64,000 nucleotides of DNA from Tiliqua scincoides (taxonomy: Eukaryota; Chordata; Lepidosauria; Squamata; Scincidae), in contig NC_089822.1 of NCBI RefSeq assembly GCF_035046505.1, positions 2,241,001 to 2,305,000 of the forward strand, given 5' to 3'. Shown here one piece after another: positions 45,760 through 55,729 of the stretch (position 1 is the first letter of the stretch; each line of letters begins with the position of its first letter). A program made the position numbers and the translations under genes. The notes under the pieces were generated by a model. The model made no database searches. It saw only the letters and a list, made by a program, of their open reading frames with translations, and was not told where the DNA came from.

Positions 45760-48069
45760 GGTCAGAGCATTTGGGGCTCAAACAGCAACCCAGATAGTCC
45801 TGCCTGGACAGTGCCCACACACCATTCTCTAGGGTCAGCGCTAACATGTAATGTGGGCCTCTCACAAGCACGCAAACAAAGCCTTGTTCTGTTCTGAAAC
45901 ACTGAAGGATTGATAGTAGTCTTTTAGCTTCTTTAGGACCTTTGCTAACCTCCTTATTCTTCTGATTGCCTGTTCTGTATTCAAATGCGTATGTTTAAAA
46001 AACAACAAACTGCTGGAACATCCAGCAAATGCCTAAAAAATCCTCAGAGTAAAGCAAAGCAGTTGAAAAATAGCAGACTGGGAATCTGAGAACTTCTGTT
46101 TTTGCAGGGTGTATTGGGCATAATGTAACAAGGCCAGTATAAATTAAAAGAAAGCCTTTAAGTGCAGTGGTTACCAGTCGCAAAGCCATTTTAATACCCA
46201 ACCCTCATGAACCTGCCATCTGATCCTGTTGCAAGAGTCTAAAATAGATTCTTTACTGTAGAATCCTTGGCAACTTCAAAGCAAACAGATGCCAAGTTCT
46301 CTGGTGGAATAACAGTCTGTCTTTGGCTGCATTTGCTTGCAAAGCCTGTCTTGTTGCCTTCCATTTTAAGATCCAAATTTTCCCCCGCCTGCAAGAAAAA
46401 CACCCACTTGTGAACATGTTGCAAAAACTTGCCTGCACCTGCTCCCACAGAAAGCTACAGGTGGGCCTGCGAGAAGCGTGATTGTGTCCATGTGCTTCAG
46501 GTGTGATCACTGTGTGTACTTGGCTTACTTTTGTCTTGCTCTGTATTAAAAACATGAAGGGCAAAGCTGATTCACAATAGGAGAAAAGCTATTGTCATTT
46601 CAAAAAATATTTCTCTCTGTGTCATAATAAAGATAAATTGTCAGTTTTGGACAGTTTGAAAAGAAGATGCCCCAACAAAGGCCTGAATGTGTCAATATCC
46701 CAGCACATTTTTAAAAATAAGTTCATATCTGTTTGCATTTCCAATATAATCCAATATATCTCATCCTAGAGGAGGCAGAACACTCAGAAATGACAAGGTT
46801 ATGACTGATGTGTTGTAGAGCTGCAGGATGAGTTGATCAGCTTGAAAAAAATGCTCCCAATTTGTCAGGCAGCAGACTTAAAAAAACATTATTTTTAATA
46901 CAAGTACTCCCCAAAAACTGTGAGTGGTAGTCAGTCAGTCACTCGGGGGGGGGGGGGTTTCCTTTCTGTGTCCCATGCAGACAATCATTGGATTGGATCC
47001 AAAGTGCACTGCTACATGTGGAAGGTGCCTTCTGCTCACTGAAGGGCTGTTTACACTTGAAGTCAGAGATGCTCTCCTGTCCTTCAACATGTTGCAGAAA
47101 GAGAAGCTCAAGAGCAGCTGCAGAATTTGCCAGCTGCAGCCTTTTCTGGCTGCTTGTGCAAGTTCTCACACGTGTGACTGCTAAGCAGTAAAGTTTCCCT
47201 TCCTCTCACATTTCTTTGGATCCATCCTAATCCATCCCTTCCTGAACCATTCATTTATTGCTTTGTCAATGTATGCAAATTCTTATTGTTTCAAACACAC
47301 ACAATTAATTATTTAATAGGGCGACACCCCTCCAGGGTCACCACGGGATCACCCCCCCTCCCCAGGCTGCTTTCTTCCATCTGCCCCGGCCTGTGCTGCT
47401 GGAACTTGACAGCTGGGCATCTCCCTGGGTGAAAGTGATCACTTGCCACAGCTAATCTCCCCTAATGCCACCATAATCCTATTACTGAAAACACCCAAAG
47501 GCTAGAAAGTTAAAGGGATGAAAAGATTTATTTAATCCCTGCTGTGTGAACTTGATGGGAATTACTGCCTTTCTCCATGTGATCTGCTGTTTGGTCGAGA
47601 GAGCCTTGCTGCCTGAAAGCCATATTCTGTTCCGGTCTGCTGTTTGGTTTGGGGGATTTTTTTATCATGTTATGTAGGATGGTTGCCTGGAGCCTCCCTG
47701 TTCGGACACAGAATACCAGTTGCTGGGCAGCACCAGCTGGGAAGGGCTGCTTGTCTTCCTGTTCTGCTGCAGGGATTCCCAGAATGGGAAAAGGTGCTGA
47801 GCTTGAATTGACTGGCTTTGGTCTGATCCTGTATCTGGGCTGCTCTTATTCAGATGTTTTACCAAACTGGGTGTAACAAATTCTCAAGCTAGAGGTCATG
47901 AGCATCAGGGTGTGGAAGACCATCTGTCTCAGATGCCAAAGGAACATTGCAATCAAATGGAAGGGGGGGCTCAGCTCATTTGCCCCATAATACTAATGTG
48001 GGGGTTGGCAGTTGCTCCCTCCACTGCAGCCTCTGTGTTACCTTGACACATCCAGAATTGGGAACAATG
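45760..48069 (+). other. MYORG intron, no recognised feature
   Basis: No gene or assignable repeat is seen. A G run lies at about 46945-46957. Confidence 0.5.
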
Positions 48070-48077
48070 TGTTAGGC

Positions 48078-48307
48078 CAGCGATGTTTAGCCATTGTGCC
48101 ATGCAACATTGGTGTGCCACAAATGGTCTGCAGGTTCGCTATGGGAGTTTGGGGGAGGGTTATTTAATAGTAGGGCTATTGGGGGATGTGAACCCCCAAC
48201 CCGCAGTGTGGTGTGCCTTGTCAGTTGTCCAAAAAGTGATGGTGTGCCTTGCAGTTTTTGTGCCTTGTCAGTGTGGCATACGATTAAAAAAAGGTTGGAA
48301 ATTGCTG
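48078..48307. mobile_element. hAT-like MITE
   Basis: The ends CAGCGATGTTTAGCCATT and (reversed) CAGCAATTTCCAACCTTT are imperfect inverted repeats. Flanks TGTTAGGC and CAATAGGC share 5 of 8 bases, a weak aged target duplication. Internal 'ggtgtgcc' words repeat. Confidence 0.6.
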
Positions 48308-48884
48308 CAATAGGCAGGGTGTAATCTACCTGACAGCTGGCAAAGTAGACAGAGTCCTGACTAAGACATGATGACGGCAGGACTGTTGCCGTCCCCCAGA
48401 TGAAATGGTGCTCCACCACCAGAAATGATGGACTGCAGTTGGTTGGATTTATGTGGTGAATCCCCACACAGCCCCCATAGATGTGCACAGAATCTGGGCA
48501 GCAAAAGCTCTATGGGTCCTGGGGTGTGGTATCATATCTGTTTGGTTCACAGAGTTCAGATAACTGAACCAGTCTAATAGACCATCTTGGTGAAATGTGC
48601 TGTTGTCTGAATTAAAGATATGATTTTTTACTAATGTTTTGTCCTTGTCTCCCCCACTTTTTTTTCTTCTAGATGATTGCATTCTGGGACTTAACCAGAT
48701 TGTGAAGAAAATGGGGGGCGCTGTAATGAAGGCAAATGCCTTAATCTTCATGAGCGACTGGGAGATGCAGTCTTAACAAGAAGGGAGAGAAATTCCCTGC
48801 TACAGATGAGTATACGCTTCAGACCTCTGCAGAGAATTTCTGGTATCTCAGTTTTGGAGAGAGCTCCACAGATAGGACAAGACC

Positions 48885-50921
48885 ATGTATACATTCCTGC
48901 CTGAGAACTTCACTCCAGTGAAGCAAAAACCAACCAAGGAATTGAAGCCCATGATTGCTGCCATTGCGTTTGGACTCCTCTTGTTCATTGCAGCGGTGGT
49001 GGCCTGGAGCTACTATGTCGCTTCACTTCGCAAAGCCGAGAAGTTGAAGACGAAACAGATGGACCTAAAGAAAGATGGGTTCACCATAAAAAACCAGAAT
49101 GGAGAGGTTGTCTTCAAGGTAGCCTTCCAATCGGGCAACCTTGACCTGGAGTCGTGCTCCAAAGAAGGGGACATTTTAACTTGCACCCGGACAGACAAAG
49201 GGAAACTCAACTTTTTCATACAAATAGTTGAACCCAAAGACACAGTGATGTGCTACCGTGTCCGTTGGGAGGAGTTTGTAGCAGACACAGTGGTGGAACA
49301 CAAAATGTTTTGGGGGGATGCCCACTGGTATGGGGGTTGTGAGATGAGTGTACAGCATTGGCCAATCAGACTACCAGGCTACCAAGAGCCCATGCCATTT
49401 GTGACTAGCGATGTGTATTCATTCAGGAACAGCTTCGGGGGCATCTTGGAGCGGTACTGGATCTCCTCCAAAGCAGCAGCCATCAAGATTAATGGCTCAG
49501 TGCCCTTTCACCTCGGGTTCAATGCCACTGAAAGATCCCTCTTATTCCAGGCCAAATATAAAAATTCTCCCTATAAGCCTCCCCTGGGCAAGGAGCCTTT
49601 TCCAGAGCTGAGTTACCGTGTTTGTATAGGTTCTGATGTCACCTCTATCCACAAATACATGGTGCGAAGGTATTTTGACAAACCTTCTAAGATACCTTCA
49701 GAAAATGCCTTCAGGTATCCAATCTGGTCAACCTGGGCATTGTACAAGAATGACATTGACCAGGAGAAATTGCTGGGTTTTGCCAAAAATATTACCAAGT
49801 ATAAGTTTAACTGTAGCCACATTGAAATAGATGACACCTACACACAAGCGTATGGTGACTTTGATTTTGATCCAGTAAAATTCCCAAATGTGACAGAAAC
49901 GTTCAAGAAGCTCAAAGAAGATGGGTTTAAGATTACACTCTGGACTCACCCATTCATAAACTACAATTCATCAAATTTTGGGGTGGGGATAGAGAGGCGA
50001 CTCTTTATCAAAGAGCCAACAGGACGGCTTCCTGCTATGGTGGAGTGGTGGAATGGCATTGGCGCCATATTGGATTTCACTAATCCTTCAACCAGAGATT
50101 GGTTTCAGAGACACCTGAGGCAGCTCCGTTCTAAGTATGGCATATCATCTTTCAAATTTGATGCTGGGGAAATAAGCTACCTTCCCAAACAGTTCAGCAC
50201 CTTCCGTCCTTTGTCGGATCCCAGTATTTGGTCCAGGCGCTACACAGAAATGGCCATTCCTTTTTATGAGTTGGCTGAGGTCAGAGTCGGCTACCAGTCT
50301 CAGGATATCTCTTGCTTCTTCCGTATCATTGACCGAGATTCAGCATGGGGGTATGAACTTGGACTAAAGTCCCTGATACCTACCGTCTTGACTATTAGTA
50401 TGCTGGGCTACCCTTTCATATCGGCTGACATGATTGGTGGAAACTTCTTTCCCAACAAGACTGATGGCACTGTGGAAATTCCAGACAGGGAACTCTATAT
50501 TCGCTGGTTGGAACTGTCTGCCTTCATGCCTTCCATGCAGTTTTCCAATCCACCCTGGCTCTATGACTCAGAGGTCATAGAAATTGCCCTGAAGTTCACA
50601 AGGCTCCATGAATCTTTGGTTGCCCCCCTCTTGTTGGAGTTGGCTGGGGAGATCACTGACACTGGGGACCCCATCATAAGGCCCATCTGGTGGATTTCTC
50701 CTAGTGATGAGGCTGCACACAAAATTGATTCCCAGTTCCTCATCGGGGACACCCTCATGGTGGCTCCTGTCTTGGAGATGGGGAAACAGGAACGGGATGT
50801 CTACCTCCCAGCTGGCAAATGGCGCAGTTACAAAGGAGTGCTTTATGACAAGAATCCTACCCTGCTGACAGACTATCCTGTGGACTTGGATGAAGTTGCT
50901 TATTTTGTCTGGGTAGCCTAA
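48885..50921 (+). CDS. MYORG: MYORG, myogenesis-regulating glycosidase (GH31 alpha-galactosidase-like)
   Basis: The 678-residue protein is encoded by one exon. The layout is a short cytosolic N-terminus (1-22), one membrane segment at about 23-45 (type II signal anchor), then an ER/Golgi-lumen GH31 glycosidase. The catalytic nucleophile is Asp426 in FKFDAGE and the acid/base is Asp483 in IIDRDS, corresponding to D463 and D520 of human. Other hallmarks are [25 protein letters not shown] and the C-terminal GKWRSYKG. Six or so N-x-S/T sites lie in the lumenal part. Human MYORG cleaves alpha-galactosides, and loss causes primary brain calcification. The start is fixed by an in-frame TAG at 48873 just upstream and an A at -3. 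Human has a longer N-terminal form (714 residues, recalled), which this stop excludes here. The frame is intact and the gene looks functional. Confidence 0.98.
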   Translation: MYTFLPENFTPVKQKPTKELKPMIAAIAFGLLLFIAAVVAWSYYVASLRKAEKLKTKQMDLKKDGFTIKNQNGEVVFKVAFQSGNLDLESCSKEGDILTCTRTDKGKLNFFIQIVEPKDTVMCYRVRWEEFVADTVVEHKMFWGDAHWYGGCEMSVQHWPIRLPGYQEPMPFVTSDVYSFRNSFGGILERYWISSKAAAIKINGSVPFHLGFNATERSLLFQAKYKNSPYKPPLGKEPFPELSYRVCIGSDVTSIHKYMVRRYFDKPSKIPSENAFRYPIWSTWALYKNDIDQEKLLGFAKNITKYKFNCSHIEIDDTYTQAYGDFDFDPVKFPNVTETFKKLKEDGFKITLWTHPFINYNSSNFGVGIERRLFIKEPTGRLPAMVEWWNGIGAILDFTNPSTRDWFQRHLRQLRSKYGISSFKFDAGEISYLPKQFSTFRPLSDPSIWSRRYTEMAIPFYELAEVRVGYQSQDISCFFRIIDRDSAWGYELGLKSLIPTVLTISMLGYPFISADMIGGNFFPNKTDGTVEIPDRELYIRWLELSAFMPSMQFSNPPWLYDSEVIEIALKFTRLHESLVAPLLLELAGEITDTGDPIIRPIWWISPSDEAAHKIDSQFLIGDTLMVAPVLEMGKQERDVYLPAGKWRSYKGVLYDKNPTLLTDYPVDLDEVAYFVWVA

Positions 50922-51409
50922 CCTAAGTCTGCCACCAGCTTCTACGCTTTATGAAGTAACCAAGCCTTACTCCAGGATTGTAAAAGCAAATAAGTCTGAT
51001 TGGTGATGGGAAGGGAAGCAGACAACTTGAAATGATTGCACATTACTTTTTAAGGTATGCTTGAGAGTGAGCTTTGATTGTGCTGCTAGAAGGCTAATGG
51101 GACATCACAAGAGTTTCATATTGAAGCACTTCCAACTCCTCGCTTGGAGAACCAAGCGCTACTCAGTTCCTCTCTCAGTCGCTTGATGTTGCACACCGTT
51201 GGATCTGTTTCTTTCCATGTTTGCAGTGTGGCTTAGGGGCAGTTGTAATGCTGTCCTGGCAATCGCAATTCCATGCAGAGTCTAGTGCCTGTGATTGAAT
51301 CTGAGTAACAGGCTTATTCCTGGGTGGTTCAGGCTGGATCTCCTTATAAGCTACAGAGAACTGGTCCCTACCCTTTCCAGATGTACTGCAAGTTCCCCCT
51401 GGCTCTTCA

Positions 51410-51820
51410 GGGCAGAGTGCTGCTTCATATGCAGAAGGTCCCAGCCAGGCAGTGGCTTAGCTAGAGGGGGTGCAAAGCGCTACGTTTTGCGGGGAGCTTC
51501 ACCGCAGCATGGCCCCTTCCTTTTGGAGCCCGGGGGGGGGGAAATGGAGGCATCTGTTTCTGGAATGTTTCCAAGGACTGGAATGTTTCCAAGGGCGAGG
51601 GGCTACTTGCATGCAGTGGTGAGGCTCCCTGCAAAACTTAGTACTTTCCACCTTCTATAGTTATGCTGCTGCAGCCAGGTTCCATCCTTGGCAGCCTTCC
51701 AATGACTAAGTCCTTGGGTAGCAAGTGACAGGGGTAGCACTTCTCTGCCCGAGCCCTTTGCTGCTGGTCAGAGAGGCCATACTGAGCTAGACGGACCCAT
51801 GGCCTCCCTCGCATCAGCAA
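51410..51820 (+). mobile_element. tRNA-Ala-like SINE split by a MITE
   Basis: 'agagtgctgcttcatatgcagaaggtcc' elements of the tRNA-like head stand before 51450. The B-box side ('ttccatccttggcag') and body resume at 51672. It lies in the MYORG 3' UTR. Confidence 0.6.
51450..51671. mobile_element. hAT-type MITE with exact 8-bp target duplication
   Basis: CAGCCAGG flanks both sides (51442-51449 and 51672-51679 by reading). The termini CAGTGGCTTAGCTAGAGG and (reversed) CAGCAGCATAACTATAGAAG are inverted, and the inner arms ('ttttgcggggagcttcaccg' and its reverse near 51620) extend the palindrome to about 65 bp per side. Confidence 0.8.
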
Positions 51821-52019
51821 GTGTCATAGGGAAAGGGTTGTTAACAGCACAACAAGCCTTAAGTTTTACAGTGCAGTAAACTATTATTTTGAAATAATGA
51901 TTTTTTTTCCCTAAAGAGAATAAATTGAATTAATATAGGCATATATAGTATATAAATATATATACATATAAAATATTTTTTTTCCTTGTCTGATGTTGGA
52001 CGAGGCTGGCAGATTAATC

Positions 52020-52025
52020 AATAAA
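52020..52025 (+). terminator. MYORG: Candidate MYORG polyadenylation signal
   Basis: AATAAA followed within 30 bp by a GT-rich stretch ('gttgtggtctctgg'). Another AATAAA at about 51919 and one near 52450 are alternatives. Confidence 0.5.
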
Positions 52026-52597
52026 CACGTTGTGGTCTCTGGAGCATTATGCTGGGCGGGTTACTCAGCTCTGTGACTCTTGAACTAGAAGGACTCTAGG
52101 ATGCCCTGTAGCACCCCCCCCACCCCCCGGAGACAAGTGGACAGCAAGCAGTCTCTGCTGTGGACCTGGGTGAACACACAGTGATGGATGCAGATTTAAT
52201 GGAACGTAGAAGGGGCCAACATTTCTCCTTTCTTACCTGCGAATTCGACGCTGTTGTGGGAGTGTTTTCCAAGATGCTTTCGGAGCTTTGTTGCCACCTG
52301 CAGAACTACTCAGCTCATCAGCAGTTTCCAGCAAGAGCACCCAACTTCTCCAGGCAGACTGCAGGGTCCAAGACCCACATAATGTGAAGGAGGCAGCTGG
52401 GGGAGTAGGAAGGTTAAAGCTTTGCCGTTGATTTACTACTTGGAAACAGAATAAAATGGTTCTTCCTCCACCACACAGCGCTGAGCCAAATGGGTAGGTT
52501 TGTGATTTCTTTTTCTAGGGTGTAAAATATATAACCCAAAGACTTATGCAGCCTGGTATGTTATTGATGAATGTTGCATGTGAACAGGATCGATGTA

Positions 52598-52778
52598 CAG
52601 TGGTATCACTGCAGGGAGGTGGTACAGTAAGTACTGCAGGTGCTGCAATGCACTGTATAATCAGCTCCTCCCATAATGCGCTCCTGCACATTGTCATCAC
52701 TGCCCAGAATGGCTCCAGTGCTAGGTGAAAGGGGTTGCCTACATGGCGCATTGCACGCCTCCAGTAGCTACACCACTG
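52598..52778. mobile_element. Short DNA element with CAGTGGT termini
   Basis: The ends CAGTGGTATCACTGCAGGGA and (reversed) CAGTGGTGTAGCTACTGGAG are inverted. No target duplication is recognised. Confidence 0.55.
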
Positions 52779-52982
52779 AACATGTGCAAACCAAGCAGCT
52801 GTTCCATTGAGCTAAGGGTAGCTTGACAATGCAGTTTAGCACATTGACTGCTGCACCATTAGAAGCAGTAAAAGCCTAATAAATGTCCAAGGACTGAATA
52901 CCCACATTTTAGAAGGCAGAGAGTTAAGTTACATGCAGCTCAGCTGCTCTGGGCTACAAAAAGGCCCTGAAGTGGTATACAT

Positions 52983-53380
52983 TGTTGTTGTTGGCATCCT
53001 TCAGTCTCGGAAGACTATGGTATCGCGCTCTGAATGGTGGTTCTGGAACAGAGTGTCCTCTCCAGTGCGCGAAGCCTGGGTAAAGTAGATATGGAGGATA
53101 GACTGTTTCCCATGCAGCAAATCCCCCCCACGTCGCTGAAATGGTCCAATGGAAAGGCAGAAGCCAGTACAGTTGGTTCCAGCAGCGTCGCAGGAGTTGC
53201 CATAGCGTGACTGTGTTCAGCCATGAACTGCCTCAGGGACTCTGGCTCCAGATTTTGCCTCGAGGTTGACTCCTGAAGCCTTTTCCATAACTGGATGTAG
53301 CCACAAGGCAGTGGAGGTTTGGAATCAGAGTTTTCCTTCTCTCCAATGAGCTGCCTTCCCAGGCTAACGAGTCCCATCTA
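52983..53380 (-). mobile_element. LINE or SINE 3' end with the shared tail
   Basis: The minus-strand tail reads 'ccatagtcttccgagactga' then 'aggatgcc' and GTT/AAC repeats, a variant of the tail at 24838, 29957 and 7220. The preceding frame ends in TTIQSAIP, like RTTFQSAIP in the 23866 LINE. The body upstream of that is different, so it is a related subfamily. Confidence 0.7.
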
Positions 53381-53624
53381 CCCGGTATACATTACCACTA
53401 AGAATAGTCAACGCAGCACAAAACAGGCATTGCAACCAAAAGGAATATTCCCCCCAACCATAAGACTGGCACAAAACAGTTGATCCAAGCCAGACTTGTT
53501 TTTAAAAGATCAACAGGCCCTGAGTAAAATTCATAAGTATTAAAAGCCCATCTAAGCAAACTAGCCTTTACTATTTTCCAAATGCGTTTCAGAGCCTCCT
53601 TGATGGATGGTCCACACCAAAAGT

Positions 53625-55036
53625 CTGTTGGTTCTGCAGGACCTCTCAGCAGCATTCAATACTATTATGGTATCATTCTAGATTGCTTGGCTAGGATGGG
53701 CGGGGGGCACCATTTTGCAGTGACACCAAACTTTCCTGAAGAGTAGGTTCCAGACGGCAGTGTTGGGGCACTCTTTTTTAGCACCTTGACTATTGGCCTA
53801 TGGTGTCCCTCAGAGTTCCATTCCAACCCCCCCCCCTTTTAACATCTACACCAGATTTTCTCAACATTTGTCCCCTGCCTTATCACTTCGCATGGTCCAC
53901 TTATTGGAAGTACCACCGGAATTAACTGGTGATGACATCATCACCACTTACTTCCAGGTTGGGAGGCCAGATGCAATGTGACAAAACACCAGTAAAAGGC
54001 TCAGGGTGGACAGGAGGCCTTTTTCAAATGCGTGAAAGCATGCTTTGGAGCTCTGCCTCCCTAGCCAAGCCTCCGACTGCTGTGTGCCGCATCATGTCAC
54101 TGGTTTTGCTGCTGGGTGGCAGGGGGCTAGGGGCCCTATGCATGCCACCAGACACCACCTCACTGGTGGGACCCGTAACCACTGTTTGAGAAACACTGAT
54201 CTACACAAAACTTCTGGGGAAGGTTTTGTGGGGATTTGGGTGTCACCAATATGCAGCTAACACCCAGCTCTCATCGTTTTCCTCTTTAGCCAGGGAAGCT
54301 GTAGAAATCCTGAATCAGTGCCTTGAGTCAGTGATGGGCTGGATGAGGGCTAAAAAACTGAAATTAAATCCAGACCAGACGGAGATGCTATTAGTGAGGA
54401 CATCCATGACCCAAGAACTGGATTATCAGCTTGTCCTTTTCTGAAGTCTGGGAGTGCTTCAGGGTCCAGCCCTGACCCTGGATGCTCAGGTGGTGCGCTA
54501 CCTTCCTGCCATTCTTGGGTCAGGCAGAGCTGGCTGAGGATACCTATGCAGTGGTGACATCAAGACTAGCGTCTTGCAACCCACTCAACTAGGGGCCACC
54601 TTTCAGACTGCAGCTACCAGGCTTGCTTACTGAAGGCAGGGGCCATGACAACATCACACACCTGTTAATTCATCCACATTGACTGCCTGTGCATTTCCCA
54701 GCCCAATTCAAAAGTCTGCCAGGCCCTTGAGGTCATTGCAGGTGACCCTGCTGCAGGTGGTTTCAATGCTAGAGATGTAATTGGCTGTGACCTGTCTCAG
54801 ACACGCTGTCCCACAGGAGCTGACCTTCCATGGGGAGGGGGTCAAAGATGTTCTCTTCTGCCATCCTTTTGGGTAGTTGATTTTGTTTCACTTTCTGGGT
54901 TCTTTTGAATTGTTTCAGATTTGGGTGTGCTGCTGTTTGTTTTTGCAATTTTATTTCATTTGAGCTGTTTTACTTACCCTGAGTTGCGTATTGAGCAGCG
55001 TAAGAGAATTGGAATGGCAAGATACAAATCTTCTTA
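53625..55036 (+). mobile_element. Old L2-like LINE interrupted by a hAT element
   Basis: Fragments of an L2 reverse transcriptase are readable in several frames: LQDLSAAFNTI, YGVPQSSIPTPPPFNIYT and, after the insertion, EAVEILNQCLESVMGWMRAKKLKLNPDQTE. A 3' UTR with T-rich end closes at about 55036. Many frame breaks show great age. Confidence 0.8.
53852..54198. mobile_element. 347-bp hAT element with perfect 8-bp target duplication
   Basis: ATCTACAC stands directly before (53844-53851) and after (54199-54206). The termini CAGATTTTCTCAACA and (reversed) CAGTGTTTCTCAAACAG are inverted. No transposase is present. It splits the L2-like LINE. Confidence 0.88.
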
Positions 55037-55047
55037 AATAACTAAAT

Positions 55048-55195
55048 GGCTGAACAGGTCTTCCAAGAAAGGAAATTCCATAGCCTGGGTGCCACAACCG
55101 AGAAGGCCCATGTCCTATATACCCACCAGCTATGCTTCCAAGGGGATGGCACATGTATCTGCCCTTCAGACGTTAAGGGGCAGGGCTGGCCCATC
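55048..55195 (-). mobile_element. L2-like LINE fragment
   Basis: Its plus-strand frame HSLGATTEKAHV parallels HSVGATTEKALF in the antisense of the L2-like LINE at 27224. Both stretches lie on the reverse of the ORF C-terminal region. Confidence 0.6.
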
Positions 55196-55199
55196 TATG

Positions 55200-55725
55200 A
55201 AGACAACTGTGTCAACCCAATGTGCGGCAGCAGTAAAGAAGGCCAATTCTATGCTTGGGATCATTAGGAAGGGTATTGAGAACAAAACGGCTAATATTAT
55301 AATGCCGTTGTACAAATCGATGGTAAGGCCACACCTGGAGTATTGTGTCCAGTTCTGGTCGCTGCATCTCAAAAAAGACATAGTGGAAATGGAAAAGGTG
55401 CAAAAGAGAGCGACTAAGATGATTACGGGGCTGGGGCACCTTCCTTATGAGGAAAGGCTACAGCGTTTGGGCCTCTTCGGCCTAGAAAAGAGACGCCTGA
55501 GGGGGGACATGACTGAGACATACAAAATTATGCAGGGGATGGACAGAGTGGATAGGGAGATGCTCTTTACACTCTCACGTAACACCAGAACCAGGGGACA
55601 TCCACTAAAATTGAGTGTTGGGAGAGTTAGGACAAAAGAAAATATTTCTTTACTCAGCATGTGGTCGGTCTGTGGAACTCCCTTGCCGCAGGATGTGGTG
55701 ACCGCATCTGCCCTGGATGCCTGAG
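55200..55725 (+). mobile_element. CR1-type LINE internal fragment lacking its 3' end
   Basis: The frame from MLGIIRKGIENKTAN to ..SLDA-equivalent (ending near 55725) is close to the young copies, but the 3' UTR and octamer tail are missing. A small deletion breaks the frame at RTKENISLL. Confidence 0.88.
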
Positions 55726-55729
55726 AACC

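Larger units (their letters stand above)
48673..52040 (+). other. MYORG: MYORG last exon (5' UTR end, CDS, 3' UTR)
   Basis: The acceptor is a long polypyrimidine tract ending TTCTTCTAG at 48672. The exon holds 212 nt of 5' UTR with short upstream ORFs at 48673 (10 codons) and 48711 (21 codons plus stop), then the whole CDS and a 3' UTR of about 1.1 kb that would end near the signal at 52020. Confidence 0.65.
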
